A stretch of DNA of 64,000 bases from Volvox africanus (Eukaryota; Chlorophyta; Chlorophyceae; Chlamydomonadales; Volvocaceae), in assembly GCA_030268105.1 (NCBI GenBank), contig BSDZ01000116.1:1302001-1366000 (forward strand). Direction: 5' to 3'. The position numbers were made by a program, and so were the translations under genes. This document shows positions 10,195 to 23,623 of this stretch, piece after piece. The notes under the pieces are model-generated. The model saw only the letters and a program-made list of their open reading frames with translations. It was not told the DNA's origin and did not search any database. Every line of letters begins with the position of its first letter. Positions within the stretch are counted from its first letter, which is position 1.

Positions 10195-13100
10195 ATGCCT
10201 CCGAGCCATGAGGCGGTGGTCCATCGCGCCCGCATTTACGCGGACGTGTGCACCGAAAAAGAGCCGGAGTACAGCGACTACGAGCAGTTGAGCATTAACT
10301 GGGGAGACCAGGACCATTATGAGGTCAGTGCGAGGAGCGGGTTACTGATAGAAATGTTTGGAAGTATAATAAACATTTGAGGAGGCAAGGAATTTCCTCT
10401 CGGTGTTGCCGACCTCCCTGAGTGCCGGCCGGCTGGCTGTCACACTTTTTGTCGCACCTTCCAGACCTTTCATCGTCCCCAAACGTGTTTTGGCTTCAGG
10501 TGGTTCGAAAAGTCGGCCGGGGCAAGTATAGCGAAGTGTTCGAGGGCGTTAACGTGGCGGGAGAGGCACCGACGCGGTGTATCATTAAGATACTTAAACC
10601 AGTCAAGAAGAAGAAAATCCTGCGTGAGGTCAAGATCCTGCAAAACCTGCAGGGAGGATCCAATATTATTACGGTAAAAGGCTGGAATAGGGCTACATTG
10701 ATGCGAGGTCCGCGATTACCACCATGTCACCAAACCCTGTCCTGCCCCGATATGGTTTCTTTCAGCCTCATTCGATCGCGTCAATGACTTCATTTAACAT
10801 CATCAGCGGGTCTCGATCTGGGTTTCTTTAATCTGTATCACATTTCCAGAAAATTACGTTTTTTCCTCTCCTCCCTCTGGTACCCGGGGTACCCGGAGTT
10901 CTCCCTTACAACACACAAGCAATCCATGTCTTATTCAACGATTGTTTCAATTTGTCGTTAGTAGCACTAGTAGTAGTATGCAGCATCGGATGAAAGATAT
11001 CTTATTCTGTCTTATCTGTACGAACGTAAACGACGATAACGTACGATGATTCTCATAGGAAGCAATTAAAGCAGAGGCTCGTGTCGGATGATGATCGAGG
11101 GATGTAGGGGAGGGTGCAGGTGCGGTATGCGACAGGGATGGTGACCCTGATCCACCTAAAGCAAATTTCCATTACCCGCCGCTAACCCCTCTTCCCCCCC
11201 TTTCCCTTCCCAATACGCACTCTTTTCTCGCCTGAGCTGTCACAGATCCCCAGACGGTGTGTCTGGGGCTGTCCTGAACTGAATTGTACAGCCTTTTTAC
11301 CCTCCCAAGCGTCGATCTCTACTGCTGAGCGGCTGCTGTCTCTCTCTGTCGCTTTTTTCCTCTTTATCAGCAGCTCATTTCTGCGAAGTCGAAGTCGAAA
11401 CTGATAAAGCAACTATGGAAGCACTAGATATGCTTACCGGTCCATAATTATCCCCAAATTAAATCCCCAAATTATGCCCCGGACCCCGGACCCATATCAT
11501 GTAGCTTATGGACATCGTCAAGGATCCACACTCGCGGACGCCAAGCCTTGTGTTTGAGTACGTTGAAAACACTGACTTCAAGGTATGGCGATCCGGCGAA
11601 CGAACTGAGAAGGGAAACCGGGGAATTGAGGGGGTTTCGGACGGGGAGAAATGGTTTTCCTTACGAAGAGCAGGGAATGGGGAGGGATGGAAGGAGGGAA
11701 GGAGGAAAAAAAGGCGATTGGACGAGAGGCCTGGTATCTGGTACTGCTGTTGAGAAGCACGGAAAGGAGGGGATGAGGGGGAGGGCCACTCATCTCCTCC
11801 CCCCCCCGCCCACACACACATACACGATAACCCAGATGGGGCATGCCCCCGTGTACCCTACCACTATCGCGATTCCGGTGGTAAAGGTTGTTATGAAGAG
11901 AACGTCGCTTTGTTTCCCTGATTTCCCCTCGTCACCTTCTTCACCCTCCTCCTCGTCCTGCTTTTCTTCTGCGGCTGTTGATGCAGCCACTCCGCTGCTC
12001 CTGTTGCTCTTTCACCCCCCCCCCTTAACACACACACACAATCACACTCCATGTCCCACACATCAGGTTCTGTACCCCACCCTCACCGATCTGGACATTC
12101 GCTACTACATCTATCAGCTGCTGAAGGCGCTCCACTACTGCCACAGCATGGGCATCATGCACAGGTGTGCGGAAAGGCGGACGCGAAAGCACAGCGTACT
12201 AGGGGATGCTCAGCGTAGTAGGAAAGGGGGGTCTCACCGTACTAGGGAGGAGGCTCCCCTTTCCTCCCCTTCCTCCCCTTCCTCCCCTCCCTCCGTCCCT
12301 CTCTCGCTCCCCTTCTTCCCTCCCTCCCCCTCATCCCCTGCCCCTCCCTCTCCCTCACTTCCCCCCTCTCCCTCCCTCCCTCACTGTCCCAACCCACGCT
12401 CCTCCCACCCTCCATGTCCCTCTCACCACCCGCGATTTCTGTTGCTTATAATTGGGGCGGGGGGGTGTATCCCAAACCCACACACACACACTGACGTTCT
12501 CGGCTTGTCACGGGCCGACCCCCGTAGGGACGTCAAGCCACACAACGTCATGATTGATCACTCCCGTCGTCAATTGCGCCTCATCGACTGGGGCTTAGCC
12601 GAGTTCTACTTCCCAGAACGCGAATTCAACGTTCGCGTCGCGTCGCGGTACTTCAAAGGCCCAGAGCTTCTCGTGGATTATCAACTGTACGACTATTCGC
12701 TGGATATGTGGAGCCTTGGCTGCATGCTGGCGGCCATCATTTTTCGAAAAGAGCCGTTTTTCTTCGGCCACGATAACTACGACCAGCTGGTGAAGATCTC
12801 GAAAGTGCTGGGGACCCCCGACCTGCACGCCTACCTGGAGAAGGTGGGTCGGCATCATGATTAAGAATAAAGGGGAGGGAGGAAGGGGGAGGGAGGGAGG
12901 GGGGAGGGGGGAGGCTGGGGGAGGGGGGAGGGAGGATGGCACTGACCTTGAGAAGTAGGGGACTGATCTGTGACTGATGAAACCCCACATCATGGTTCAC
13001 AGGGATATGTGCATGGGGGGTGTGCGGGTGGGGTGGGGGGCAAAAGAAGTAAACAGTGGGTCCATCTAACTTACTAAACAGCTATGAAGGCTACAATGAC

Positions 13101-13513
13101 CGGCTGGGCTCGTTTCACCCTTCCTGTCTAGCCTGTTTCCCGGCCCCCCCTCTCTCTCACCTAAGAGGGGGGTCATTTGGAATATGGAATTCCCTGGAGC
13201 GATCACACGCCCTTGCTCCCCCCTCCCCGATTCGCTTGGCCACCGGCCGGCCGTCCCCATCCCGCAGTACGGCCTGGAGCTGGACCCTCAACAGGAGGCC
13301 CTTCTGGGCACCCACAGCCGTAAGCCTTGGACCCGTTTCATTAACACGGACAACCAGCACCTCGCCTCTCCTGAAGCCATCGATTTCATCGACAAGCTGT
13401 TGCGGTACGACCACCAAGATCGCATCACCTCCAAGGACGCACTGAACCACCCGTATTTTGACCCCGTGCGTGGCATGAGCGGCGGAGTCACGGAAGCAGC
13501 GGCGGAGGCATAA
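10195..13513 (+). CDS. casein kinase 2 catalytic subunit alpha
   Basis: Ser/Thr protein kinase of nucleus and cytosol that phosphorylates acidic sites, normally as a tetramer with CK2 beta. Exons: 10195-10323, 10500-10673, 11505-11582, 12067-12164, 12528-12843, 13268-13513, all GT-AG with matching phases, giving 346 aa, close to the family length. Visible motifs: glycine loop [11 protein letters not shown] (49-59), ATP-binding Lys73 in [13 protein letters not shown] with the CK2-specific basic cluster (79-82), HRDVKPHN (159-166), DWG (180-182, the CK2 replacement for DFG), [14 protein letters not shown], and the C-terminal block ending [10 protein letters not shown] then HPYF. The start at 10195 precedes HRARIYADV, the conserved N-terminus. 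Introns are rich in C/T and G/A tracts. No catalytic residue is missing, so it should be active. Confidence 0.95.
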
Positions 13514-15724
13514 GTGTACAAGGCAGCTGTGGACGTGGCAGCGGCTGCAGAGGCAGCGGCAGAGAGGTAGCGGTGGGGGCAAGCACCTTCACCAGCAGCT
13601 AGCAGAAAGAAGGAAAAAGGGCGAGGACAGGAAGCTGGCCACCTTCCCGTCCGGGGTGTAGCCGGTGGCTTTCATGCCCGTTCTGGGGAAAGGATTGGAT
13701 GGTGTATTGATGGTGTATTGATGGGTAGACGGAGAGGGCTGCACGGTTTGTTGATTCGCCTAGCAAACGAGCCCGATAAGCTGTACGACAATCACCGCCG
13801 TTATATTTAACGAATAACATTACCTTTTTAAGTATGGCATATGTTTCTGCCGGCAGAAATGCTCCCGGCGCATGAGTGAATGAATGAGTGAGTTGGCCAG
13901 CGCGAGAGAGTGAGAGGAGGAGAGGGTGAGAAAGGAGAGTGGCTGTTGTTGTTGATATACGGCGGTGGCGAAGGAGGCGCTGTTTTGCTGATTAAGATTT
14001 ACTTCACTGAAGGGGCGGTTGGGCGGGCTCACGCCAGGAGAGAGGGTACTTCCTTTCAAAGATATCTGAAAAGTGCGGCAGAATTAGGTGCTCCGAAGGA
14101 GGGATTTCTGAAGAAAATGTTTCAGTAAAAGGCGATACGATCGCGAAGGGGGTCGTACGGCAGCTTCCCCCCTCAGCCATAAGCCAGCGGACTTAGGACA
14201 GCGGCGGCGTGGGGATGGCGCGACGGCTTTGGGGCGGGAGGGCACTTTTTATGTGGCAGTGGAATACCTGGGCAGGGCATACCTGCCTCATGGAGTATCT
14301 GCGCCACCTTCGCCCTCGCCCTCGCCCTAGCCTTCAGGGCTGGAGCGTCCCCGACCACAGCACTTGGATTGCGGATGCTGGTTGAATTATAATAATGATA
14401 GCGCATTGGGCGAGTAGATGGAAATGGATATTTTTGGAAAATGGAAGATGGAAATGGATATTTTCCATTTTTTTGTACCCACCGTTCAAAGGCCGTTCAA
14501 ACGCGCCCGGGGGGGAAGCGCAAAAACGGAAGTCCACAACCGGTGTGTGCGTGTGCGTGTGTGTATATTTGCGTGTGTGTATGTGTATTGAACGGTGGGG
14601 AGGAGTTGTAATGCGCAGGGGCATAACTAGCAGTCTGTCTGTCTGTCTGTTATGATGTCACCATTACAGCTACGATTAGGATTGGGATGTGACGTCGTGC
14701 GATGTCATGTGATGTGGTGTGATGTGCTGTTTGTGACATCGCGGTGTGAGGCGGGGTCTGTTCGGGGCTGAGGCATCACACGGGAAGGGGGGTGTAGGAG
14801 CTTCCAGGAGCTTCTTGCTGTCCTTCCTCCCGCTCAGCTGTGATGGGTCCTGGAGCTGCACTACGAACTGTTGGTCCAATAAAGCACTTCTTGTGCAGTG
14901 GCGTGTGCGTCTTCTATGTCTTTGTGTGTTATACATTTATATATTTGCCCGAACAGAAGTTGTTATATTCGATTCATGGTTGTTGGTTGACGGTTAGTCT
15001 CGCAACCAACGAGCAACCCTGAATACGGCAATCAGCACGTGTCCAGCAGCCTGTTGGTCGGTCCGAAGGAGAAGGGGGATGGCGGTAGTGACACCACGTC
15101 GTCGAAAGGGAAGAGGAGGAGCGCGGGTGTGGAGATGGGGCCGACCTTCAAAAATGAAAAACGCACGCAGCTCCTCCACTTACACCGGTGCATGCTCGAC
15201 CCCGACCCCGACCCCAACCCAAGCAGCCTCTTTCCAGGGGAAAGCGATCTAAGAACGCTTGCAAACGAAATGTTTTTGCGTAGGGATGGGATTTGGGTCG
15301 GCACTTGCGGGGCTCCGGTTTTTTGCCGGTGCACTCCAGTCTGTTGCATGTGGCCAGCGTGTGTTTTGTTTCAATTTCCCCAGGGAAGGGTGAGGGGGGG
15401 AAAAGGATATTCCAAAGTCTCAAGAAGAACAATAATGATGAATATTGTGGACAATATTGCTAGCTCTTTTGTGCATATTGATTTTTGGGGTGGCGTGGTG
15501 CTGAGGAGGTATCTTGAGAGGTATGCCTCTGGAGAGGTAGGACCTCCTGCCCCATGATGTGCTTTCAAGAAGTGTCTTAGTGAGGGCTTATGGCTGCGGC
15601 TGTGACTCGGTTCTACCAAACCCCTTCCCCGACTCTCCTCCCGGGGAAGGGCTCGTCGTTACCCTGTCTCTCTTGTCACACATACACACACGTATATGAG
15701 GCTGCGCCGAAATACAGGCAGGGT

Positions 15725-15790
15725 GAGGTTGGGATATGATACTGCCCGGTGGTGGTAGTGGCCACGGGTGATGAAGCAAAAACTTCCCTC
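15725..15790 (+). repeat. dispersed repeat family R, copy C (partial)
   Basis: TTGGGATATGATACTGCCCG and GTGGTAGTGGCCACGGGTGA, then GAAGCAAAA, match the reverse complement of 23645-23705 closely; the GTGGCCACGGGTGATG core also occurs at 45990-46006. A run of C followed by CACACA/TACATA steps follows at 15822-15860. Confidence 0.7.
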
Positions 15791-17327
15791 CTCCCTATTT
15801 CCCCCCTTTCTCCCTATTCCCCCCCCCCCACACACACACATATACATACATGCATATGTGCACACGTACGTGTACACATACACGCCATCGCGCACAGGCA
15901 CCTTCTTCCTCTTCATAACTCGTGGTTACTTTTTGCTGTAGCTCTACTGAAATGAAGACTGGACACTGATGAGATGTCGAAGTGCTCTTTTTGTTTATAA
16001 AGCCTTTTCCATGAGTCTGTCTCAGCACTCTGGATCCATTGCACGCCGCCGTTTTTGGACTCACGTACATGCCTTCAAAATTTCTCACTTTTTGTACTAA
16101 TTGAAGTAATTAAAACCAAATATCATAATATATAAAAAAAATTCTGCTGTCGTTGACAGATGATGGGTTACCACGCACGCGAAGGTCCCACATACATACC
16201 CGTACATGTCATGTGTGTGTATTTCTGGCCTGGCCCCCCTTGCCCCCCCTGGCCCCCCTGTCTTTGCACATTCGCACTCCTACTCCCCCTGCAGTCACCT
16301 GGTGTGGTGGCGGCGGTGATGGGGATTGGGGAGGTGGAGCGGGTTGGTTAGGATGTCTTAGCTCAAGTCTAAGAACAAATCGTTAGTATGGGGACCCACG
16401 GGTGCCGCGTGGCGTGTGCGGCAGATTGCATTCTGCACTCTGTGATCACCAGCACCGCCACTGCCACCCGCACCCGTTTATGTATTTGTCTTGTGATATA
16501 TTGGTGGGGAAGAGGAGGGGGCAGCTATACACATGATGCTAAGGACACGAGTGTTGATGGCTCGGGGAGGCCATTCGGACCTTTTGCGCATGTAGCAACG
16601 CAAAAAGAGAGGGGAGCCCCGATGTACTTGAACACGCTGATGGCGATAATGATGATCGTGTGTGCGTGTGTGGACTTGTATGTATGTGTAAATGCTGCTG
16701 CTGCCGCTGCTGTTGGAGTGACGCTCGAGTGCTCTCCACGTCTCTTTCCAAAAGTAATAAGAAGCGACCCATCTCTGGTGTTGAGACCAGATCTCTTATG
16801 TTTCAAAACTCATATATGTTCAGGACGCTGGAGAAGGCTGTCCTCCTCCCACCCTATCTGGATGGTGAAGGGCACGGCAAAGGGTACGGCAAACACACAC
16901 ACAGGACAAAGGGTGCTGCACCAAGTACAGCCGCCGCCTCCGCAGCAGTAATTGCAGTTGTCAGTAATCTGCTCCAAATTTTAATTCGACGCGGCCGCTG
17001 CCCCTCTACCGCTCTTTTGCGTTCACCTGCTTTTCGGAGACTTCAGAAGACACATAGGCAGAAGACACAAAATGTTGAAGGCGGAGGATCACTCCACCCA
17101 TCTCTTCCGCTTTAAACCATTTACACGAGGTAATGAATAGGTACGTATGGTTTTACAGGGAAAACCACCCCACCATCTAGGTCTAGTCGTCCCCATCCTC
17201 CCCCCCCCACCTCTCTCCCCCCTACATACACATACAGACACACACACCAAACGCCACCGCGCATGGGCAAGTCCAAAACGCTACCGTGAAATTTTGCTAT
17301 TACTATATACCTTTCAGTAGGAAGAGG

Positions 17328-17421
17328 AAGAGGGAGAGGGAGAGGGAGAGGGAGAGGGAGAGGGAGAGGGAGAGGGAGAGGGAGAGGGAGAGGGAGAGGG
17401 AGAGGGAGAGGGAGAGGGAGA
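17328..17421. repeat. (AGAGGG)n hexanucleotide array
   Basis: About 15 nearly perfect AGAGGG units. On the minus strand they read as an artificial Pro-Leu repeat frame. Confidence 0.95.
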
Positions 17422-18625
17422 AGACCGTAAACCCCTAATATGAACTGAGTTACGATCAAGTTAGTTATTCAACCCATCCCACATCCCACATCCCACATTC
17501 GCCCCAAATTCCACAAGGAAAACTATTTTAGGCTGTAACCCTCCATCACTCCATCCCCCCATCCCTCCATCCCTCCATCACATGTTGCACCCCCTGTGTG
17601 CACACCGTGATAGTTCCGTCGCAATATTTGCACTCCCAAACGCTTTTTCCTCGATCAGGCCCTTTGCGAGAGCAGCGCGCTAAAGTCGGTTTGGTCTTTG
17701 GCGGGCCTTACCCCCCTCTCACCCCTAACCCCCCCACCCTCCCTTACCCCCTCTCACCCCTACCTCCCTAACCCCCCTAACCCCTTACCCCCGACCCCCC
17801 CTTACCCCTTACCCCCGACCCCCCCTTACCCCTACCCCCTCACCCCCAACCCCCCCTTACCCCCTCTCACCCTTACCCCCCTACCCCCTCTCACCCCTAA
17901 ACCCCTTCCCCTAACTCCCCTGGTATGGGCGTATGGGCCCGCGTGAACCCTCCTACCTCCTCACACCGCTTCATCTTCATTGCGGCCCGATAGGTACGTT
18001 TTTCGGTACCCCTTATCCAGAGCGGCATAACGCCTCTTGGGCCCCCTCCCGCTGTTCACCACCTACCTTCTATCTACCAAGACACGACTACCGCTCGCGC
18101 CATCCCGCCATCCCGCGCTCTCCGGGTGATCTGAGTGAGGCTGCAGCAGTTACATGTATGCAGCAGCACCTCAATCTTCTTCCAATGGCCCACCCCTCTC
18201 ACACACACAAATATACAGACACCGTTCCCCGCCTCTATTTGGTACTCTATCCATTTCACCAACACAACACTACCTCCTCCTCCTCCTCCTGCTGCTGCTG
18301 CTGCTGCTGATGGTGGAGGTGGTGATGAAACTGCTGCTACTGTTTCTCCCACTGCAGCCGCCAGCGCCGACCAGTGAGCCTCTGCGCCACCCCCCAGCCG
18401 CCGCCGCCACCTCCAGGACCTCACCTCCTGGTCTGTCTTCCTCGCCTGAGGTATCTGAGGCACAATTAGCCGTCATGGGCCCTTTGTAATGTTCGCTGTT
18501 GTCGTGGAGCCTCCTTTCTCAATCGGCCCCTAAAGCACCCCACTAACACACACATACACATACACATACAGACACGTATACCGAGTTGTCACAAGCACAC
18601 ACACTGGCACAACTCGTCCTCGGGC

Positions 18626-21600
18626 TCACAAGAAAGGTACCGATATGAGCGCTGTTATTGCTGCCGCTGGCGGCGACGTGGCCGCTGCCCCTCCCGCCCG
18701 CCCCGCGCCGCTCCTGAGCTGCTCCAGCGCCGTCCTCGCCCGCTCCTGGACGTCCCTGGAGGGGTGTTTCTGGCTCAGCTCTTCAAGCCGCTCCTCACCG
18801 CGAACATTGAGCAGCGCGTTGCACCTGTACGACATGGGGGAGGGCGGTATGGGGGGGGGAGGGCAGTATTGGGAGGGACGTATGGGGAGGGCAGTATGGG
18901 GGGGGAGGGGTATCGATGTACGGGAATAAACCTGGTTCCTGGGGCGGAGGTCGGGGCACAGATGTGAAAGCCCAGGAAGCCCAGTGAACATGTACTGCAA
19001 TGTTTGAGGACAGACGCTTCAAGAACGAAAACAACAAAGCGTTGCTGTGTGCGTGTGTGTGTGTGTGTGCCGAGAAATGACATTAAACTCCACCCGGGCT
19101 ACCCCCCTTCTTTTACCTTGTTGCTACAGCCTCCTGCTCCAAACGGCTCAACCGATCGACGCCACTGCTACTGCCGCCGCCGCCGCCAGCAGGCCACGTA
19201 AGGTTCACCGCACACCACACCGCCGGAAGCGCAAGCTCCCCTGCCCACGGATACATATGCGCCGCCACCGCCGCCAGTAGCGGCTGCCGGGACGCGACCA
19301 GGTCTTTGACCGCCGTACCGCCCGTCAGCAGATTCGCGACGGCGTACAGGGCGTGGTTGGCGTTGGCGACGGTTTGTAGATACTGAGCCGGCGTCCTCAC
19401 CGGCAAGATCGCCGCCGCCGCCGCCGCCGCTGCCGTCACCGCCGCCGTCGCTGTCGCTGCCGCCGCCGCTGGCGCGGCGGCGCTCTCAGATTGCGGGGAT
19501 AGGTTTAAGGGGCTGCTGGGTGCGGAGTCGGACCTTTGGGCGGGAGGGAGATAGGGCCCATGTGAGTGGGGTGGGGTGGTGGACGGGTGATGGGGTGGGG
19601 GTGGTGGTGCCAGGAGGGCGAGAGAGCTAATTAAGGGACAGGTGTGTGTGTGTGTGGGGGGGGGGAGGGAGGGGGGGAAAGATGATAAAAGAGACATGAT
19701 ACCGCTTTCAGACCCTGTAGAGAAGGGGGAGGGGGAGGGGGAGGGAAACCATGTACATCGCCAAGTATTTAACATGTATAATACTATTATTATGTTCTTT
19801 TAAAGAGGAGGTCTCAATGCGTATTAGAATATGAATAGGATACGACAACCACAACCACAATCCTAACTACCTCAACCGCAACCGCCATGTCAGACATCAA
19901 TCTATCCAGAGCTCCGAACCCACCCACCCACCCACTGGCTCGGACCTACCCGGTATTATCCACCGACATTGCCACCACCGCGGCATGAATCCGCGCCTCC
20001 AATACATCCAGGATTCCTATCTGAGGCATCTCCTTGTCACCCGCTCCAGGGAGGGGGCGCTGGTCCTGGTTTGGTGAAGCTGAAGGTGAAGGACACAGAC
20101 CGGTAACTGACGCGGAGTCGCCCCCCCCGCCGCCGCCGCCGCCACCGCGGTCGCTGTCTGCCCACTCGAGCGCCGCCGCGACTTGCTGGCGGCCGGCCAT
20201 GCAGAGGTTCCGCAGTATCACCAGCGCCTGCTCAACGACCCGTGGGTCGCTGTCGAACAGCAACTGCCGCAAGCGCGACCAAGGAAGCGCCTGCGCGCGC
20301 CATTAGGAAAATGTGAATGCGACGACTATTTATAACACCAAATCCAATAAGTGGGGCGGTGAGGTGGACACTCCGCCCCTCTCCCCTGCCCCTCCTCACC
20401 CCAACATCACCCCGCAAAACCCGGCCCCGCCAGTTTCTCCTCCCCCTTTCCCCCCTTCCCCTTCCCCCTTCCCCCCCTCCCGTTCCCCCTTTCCCCTTTC
20501 CCCGGTCCCCCCCTCCCCCCTCCTCTCTCCCCCTTCCCCCCCACCTCCATCAGCTGCACTCGAACGCTGTTGTCCGCTCTATACAGCATGTTCGCCAGCG
20601 CCCAAGTGGCGTGATGACGCAGCGGCGTGGCGGGGCTGCGGGTGAGCTCCACGAGGCGGGTTAGGCCCCCCGCCGACAGCACCGCGGACTTGACGGCGGA
20701 AAAATCCAGAACCAGGTTGCACACCGCAGCGGCGGCGTTCGTCTGCAGAGACGGACAGACAGATGAACAGATGAACACACAGAGGAGGGAAGACAGAGAC
20801 ACGCACACGCACGTACTCATGCAGGCAGGCAGACACGCACACAGGCAAAGGCAGGTGTGCCTAGTTTAACGGAGTGCTGTACGGCAAAGGACACAAAAAG
20901 GTGAGACGATGTGGCGATCGAAAATGAGTTTGAATAGTACGACAACAAAACCGGCTTTTGTGGTGAACCTTACCTGCTCGTTTTACCCAGCCTCCGCGGG
21001 TCAAGCCACCCCTGACGGGAGACAGACTCCCCTCCCCTCCCCTCCCCCCTCATGATACTTCTTTAAATCATAGGCTGTCCCACCCTCTCCCCCTGCCCCC
21101 TCCCCCCTACCTACCTCCCCTCCTGTACTCCTCCCCCCCCCCTTCCATTCGCCTTCCCTCCCTTCCCCACCTCCCCTCCCCTCGCCATCCCTGTACCTGA
21201 ACTTCCAGATCCTTATCCGCCAACATATCCACCAGCAGCTGTGCCGGCTCCCCCCCCCCGCCCTCCAGCAGGCCCCCACGCAAAGTCCGCACACAGCGGG
21301 TTAGCGCTCGTACACATAACGCCGCCGCCGCCCGTACTCCGTTGCTGGGGTCCTCCAGCGCCTTCACAATATAGCGAAGCACCTGTGGTGTGTGTGTATG
21401 TGTGTGTTTTGGAGAGGGTGGGGAAACGGGCAGAGAGTGAGGGCGAATGGCCGAGAGACCTGGTGGCTGGTGCTGCTGTTAAAAAACACACCAAGTATTA
21501 ATCATCCCCACCCCCACCCCCACCCCCACCCCCAATTAGTTCCCTGACCTCATAAAGCACATGCTCCCCTCCTCCCCTCCCCCCACTTTACCTCTGCCAT

Positions 21601-23404
21601 TTACCTGTCATCATCCTTCTCTTTCTGTACGCTTCCCGTGACCCCGCGTCTTACTCTGTGCCCCGCCTTTCCTTTCACAACTGCGCCGTACAACACGCCC
21701 TTTCCGGTTTTCTTTTTCCATTCCCGCATATGCCAATGTCGTACTCTTCGACTGTCGTTCTGCCGTTCCCCGACATATACGTCCTCCCATCCTTCTTCAA
21801 ATTTTCATTCATTCATTACTTACTGGCTATTCCTTCACTTCTCCCTCTTTTACGGCAAAACTCAGCGGCACAATTTTCCCCGGGTGTACGGCTCCTTACC
21901 CTTGCCTTAACTATGTCTTGGACCTGTTCTCTCGCGTCTTCTTTTCGTTTGCGCTCCCTCTCGCATGTGCACGCCCTTGCCCTTGTCGGCTGCTCCCGCC
22001 ACCACTGCCCCAGGTGAGTTCGCGTGAGACTGCGCTTCGTTTGTTTGGTCCCCGCAAGTGTGTTCAGGGTAGCTTCCCCCCCCCCACACACACACATCTC
22101 CTCGCATGCGCACATCTTTGCTGCTACCGCCACCGTTGCCCCCCCCTCCCCGGAAGGTGAGTGGAACGGCGCGGAACGGCGCTTTGCTCGGTTGGTACGC
22201 ACGCGTGCGGGATCTGGGCTGGCCGGGTTGGGTGGATGGGGTGGTTGGGTTCAGTCGCTTGTAGGTTCTCTTTACAGAGGGGTTGGGAGGACACTCGCAT
22301 GACAGCACCAGCGCCAGCGCCGGCGGTCAGGTCAGCTTCGCCTCGGACTCAACACGTCTTTCACTTCGCCGCCAGCAGTACGGCTGATGGTGTACTTAAT
22401 TACGGTTCTCTTCCTCGTTTTACTGCTTCGATTCGCGGCCATTGCGACCACCTAGTCAGTTTACGTGCCAGGTCTCAATTTCTTCTTTCCCTACTTTGGA
22501 CGACTCAGCCATCATCATCATCCACCTTCACGGTTAGCGTAGTCCTCCTTCCTTCCTTCAGGATCATTCAGCATTCAGTATTCGCTGTGTCAATAGTCTT
22601 CCGCCCCTTCCCGCCCATCACCAACAGATACGATACGATACGGTACGACGTCTCATACTCTCCCCTTTCGCCCCCCTCCACTACCCGAACTTCCTTTCCC
22701 GCCCCCCCCCTTCTCATTAACCCTACGTCGCTTTCACCGGCCACCACCAGTTCCCAGTTCCTCCCCCGCCCCACTTCCGCACCGCATACCTTTGCCTCTA
22801 AGAGCTGTCTGCGGCTATCATCGTGGTTGAGGCACAGACTGCCCAAAGCGCGGAGACATCCCTCCCGCAACGAAGAGCTCACGCCGCCGTCAGCAGCGGC
22901 GCACACAGCGGGGCCAGGGATGGCGCCGCTGCTGACGGCGGCGGCGGCGGCGACGTCTGGTGCCGCTACTGCTTGGCCAGTTGTCCTCGCCGTCGTCGCC
23001 GTCGCCGTCGTCACCTCTGCCGCCACCGCCTCCGCCGCCAGCAAGCCCGCCAGCAGCCGCACAGCGTCGGCGTCCGCAGCGGCCTTTTGCAGCGCCTCGC
23101 TTCCTTCGACGAGGCTTGCCAGTACGGCAGGCACGTGGGGCCTGGTGGCGGGCTGTGTCAGCAGGCGCAAGAGTACGGGCAGCGCTGCGCGCTGCATGGC
23201 CTGCATGGGCAAGCAGGACGTCAAGACTTAGGGTTTTAGGGGGAGGTCGAATAAACGAGGCAAGATTGGATGAGAGGGGTATTGGGTGGGGTGGGAGAAA
23301 AGTATCCAGCTCGCACCATATCCCATTCCACGAGGTAACGATGCTCATGCTCACTCCAGCTTCTGCTACCCTGTCATGTATGTGCCCTTATTAATGTGTA
23401 TGTA

Positions 23405-23497
<93 letters not shown>

Positions 23498-23526
23498 GTG
23501 TACGTGTACGTGTACGTGTACGTGTA

Positions 23527-23623
<97 letters not shown>

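Larger units (their letters stand above)
13514..18625. other. intergenic DNA, simple-sequence rich
   Basis: This stretch lies between the convergent ends of CK2 alpha and the ARMC8-like gene. It holds C/T, G/A, CA/TG and CCCCTTACC-type tracts (17698-17925) and a copy of a dispersed repeat near 15725. Open frames here (for example 15039-15557 and 16388-16951) are low-complexity, lack conserved motifs and overlap on both strands. I see no gene. Confidence 0.6.

Noticed and set aside
11548..12864. 438-codon plus-strand open frame
   Set aside because: It reads through CK2 alpha introns 3 and 4; the kinase motifs are continuous only after splicing.
17328..17421. CRISPR-like regular repeat
   Set aside because: It is a pure hexanucleotide tandem without spacers, in a eukaryotic genome; no CRISPR array occurs in the window.
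19113..19775. 220-codon minus-strand frame as a separate gene
   Set aside because: Only 19482-19117 is conserved; it is ARMC8 exon 8, and the rest is intron.
22161..23231. 356-codon plus-strand open frame
   Set aside because: It is antisense to ARMC8 exon 4 and its intron; the minus strand has the conserved armadillo content.
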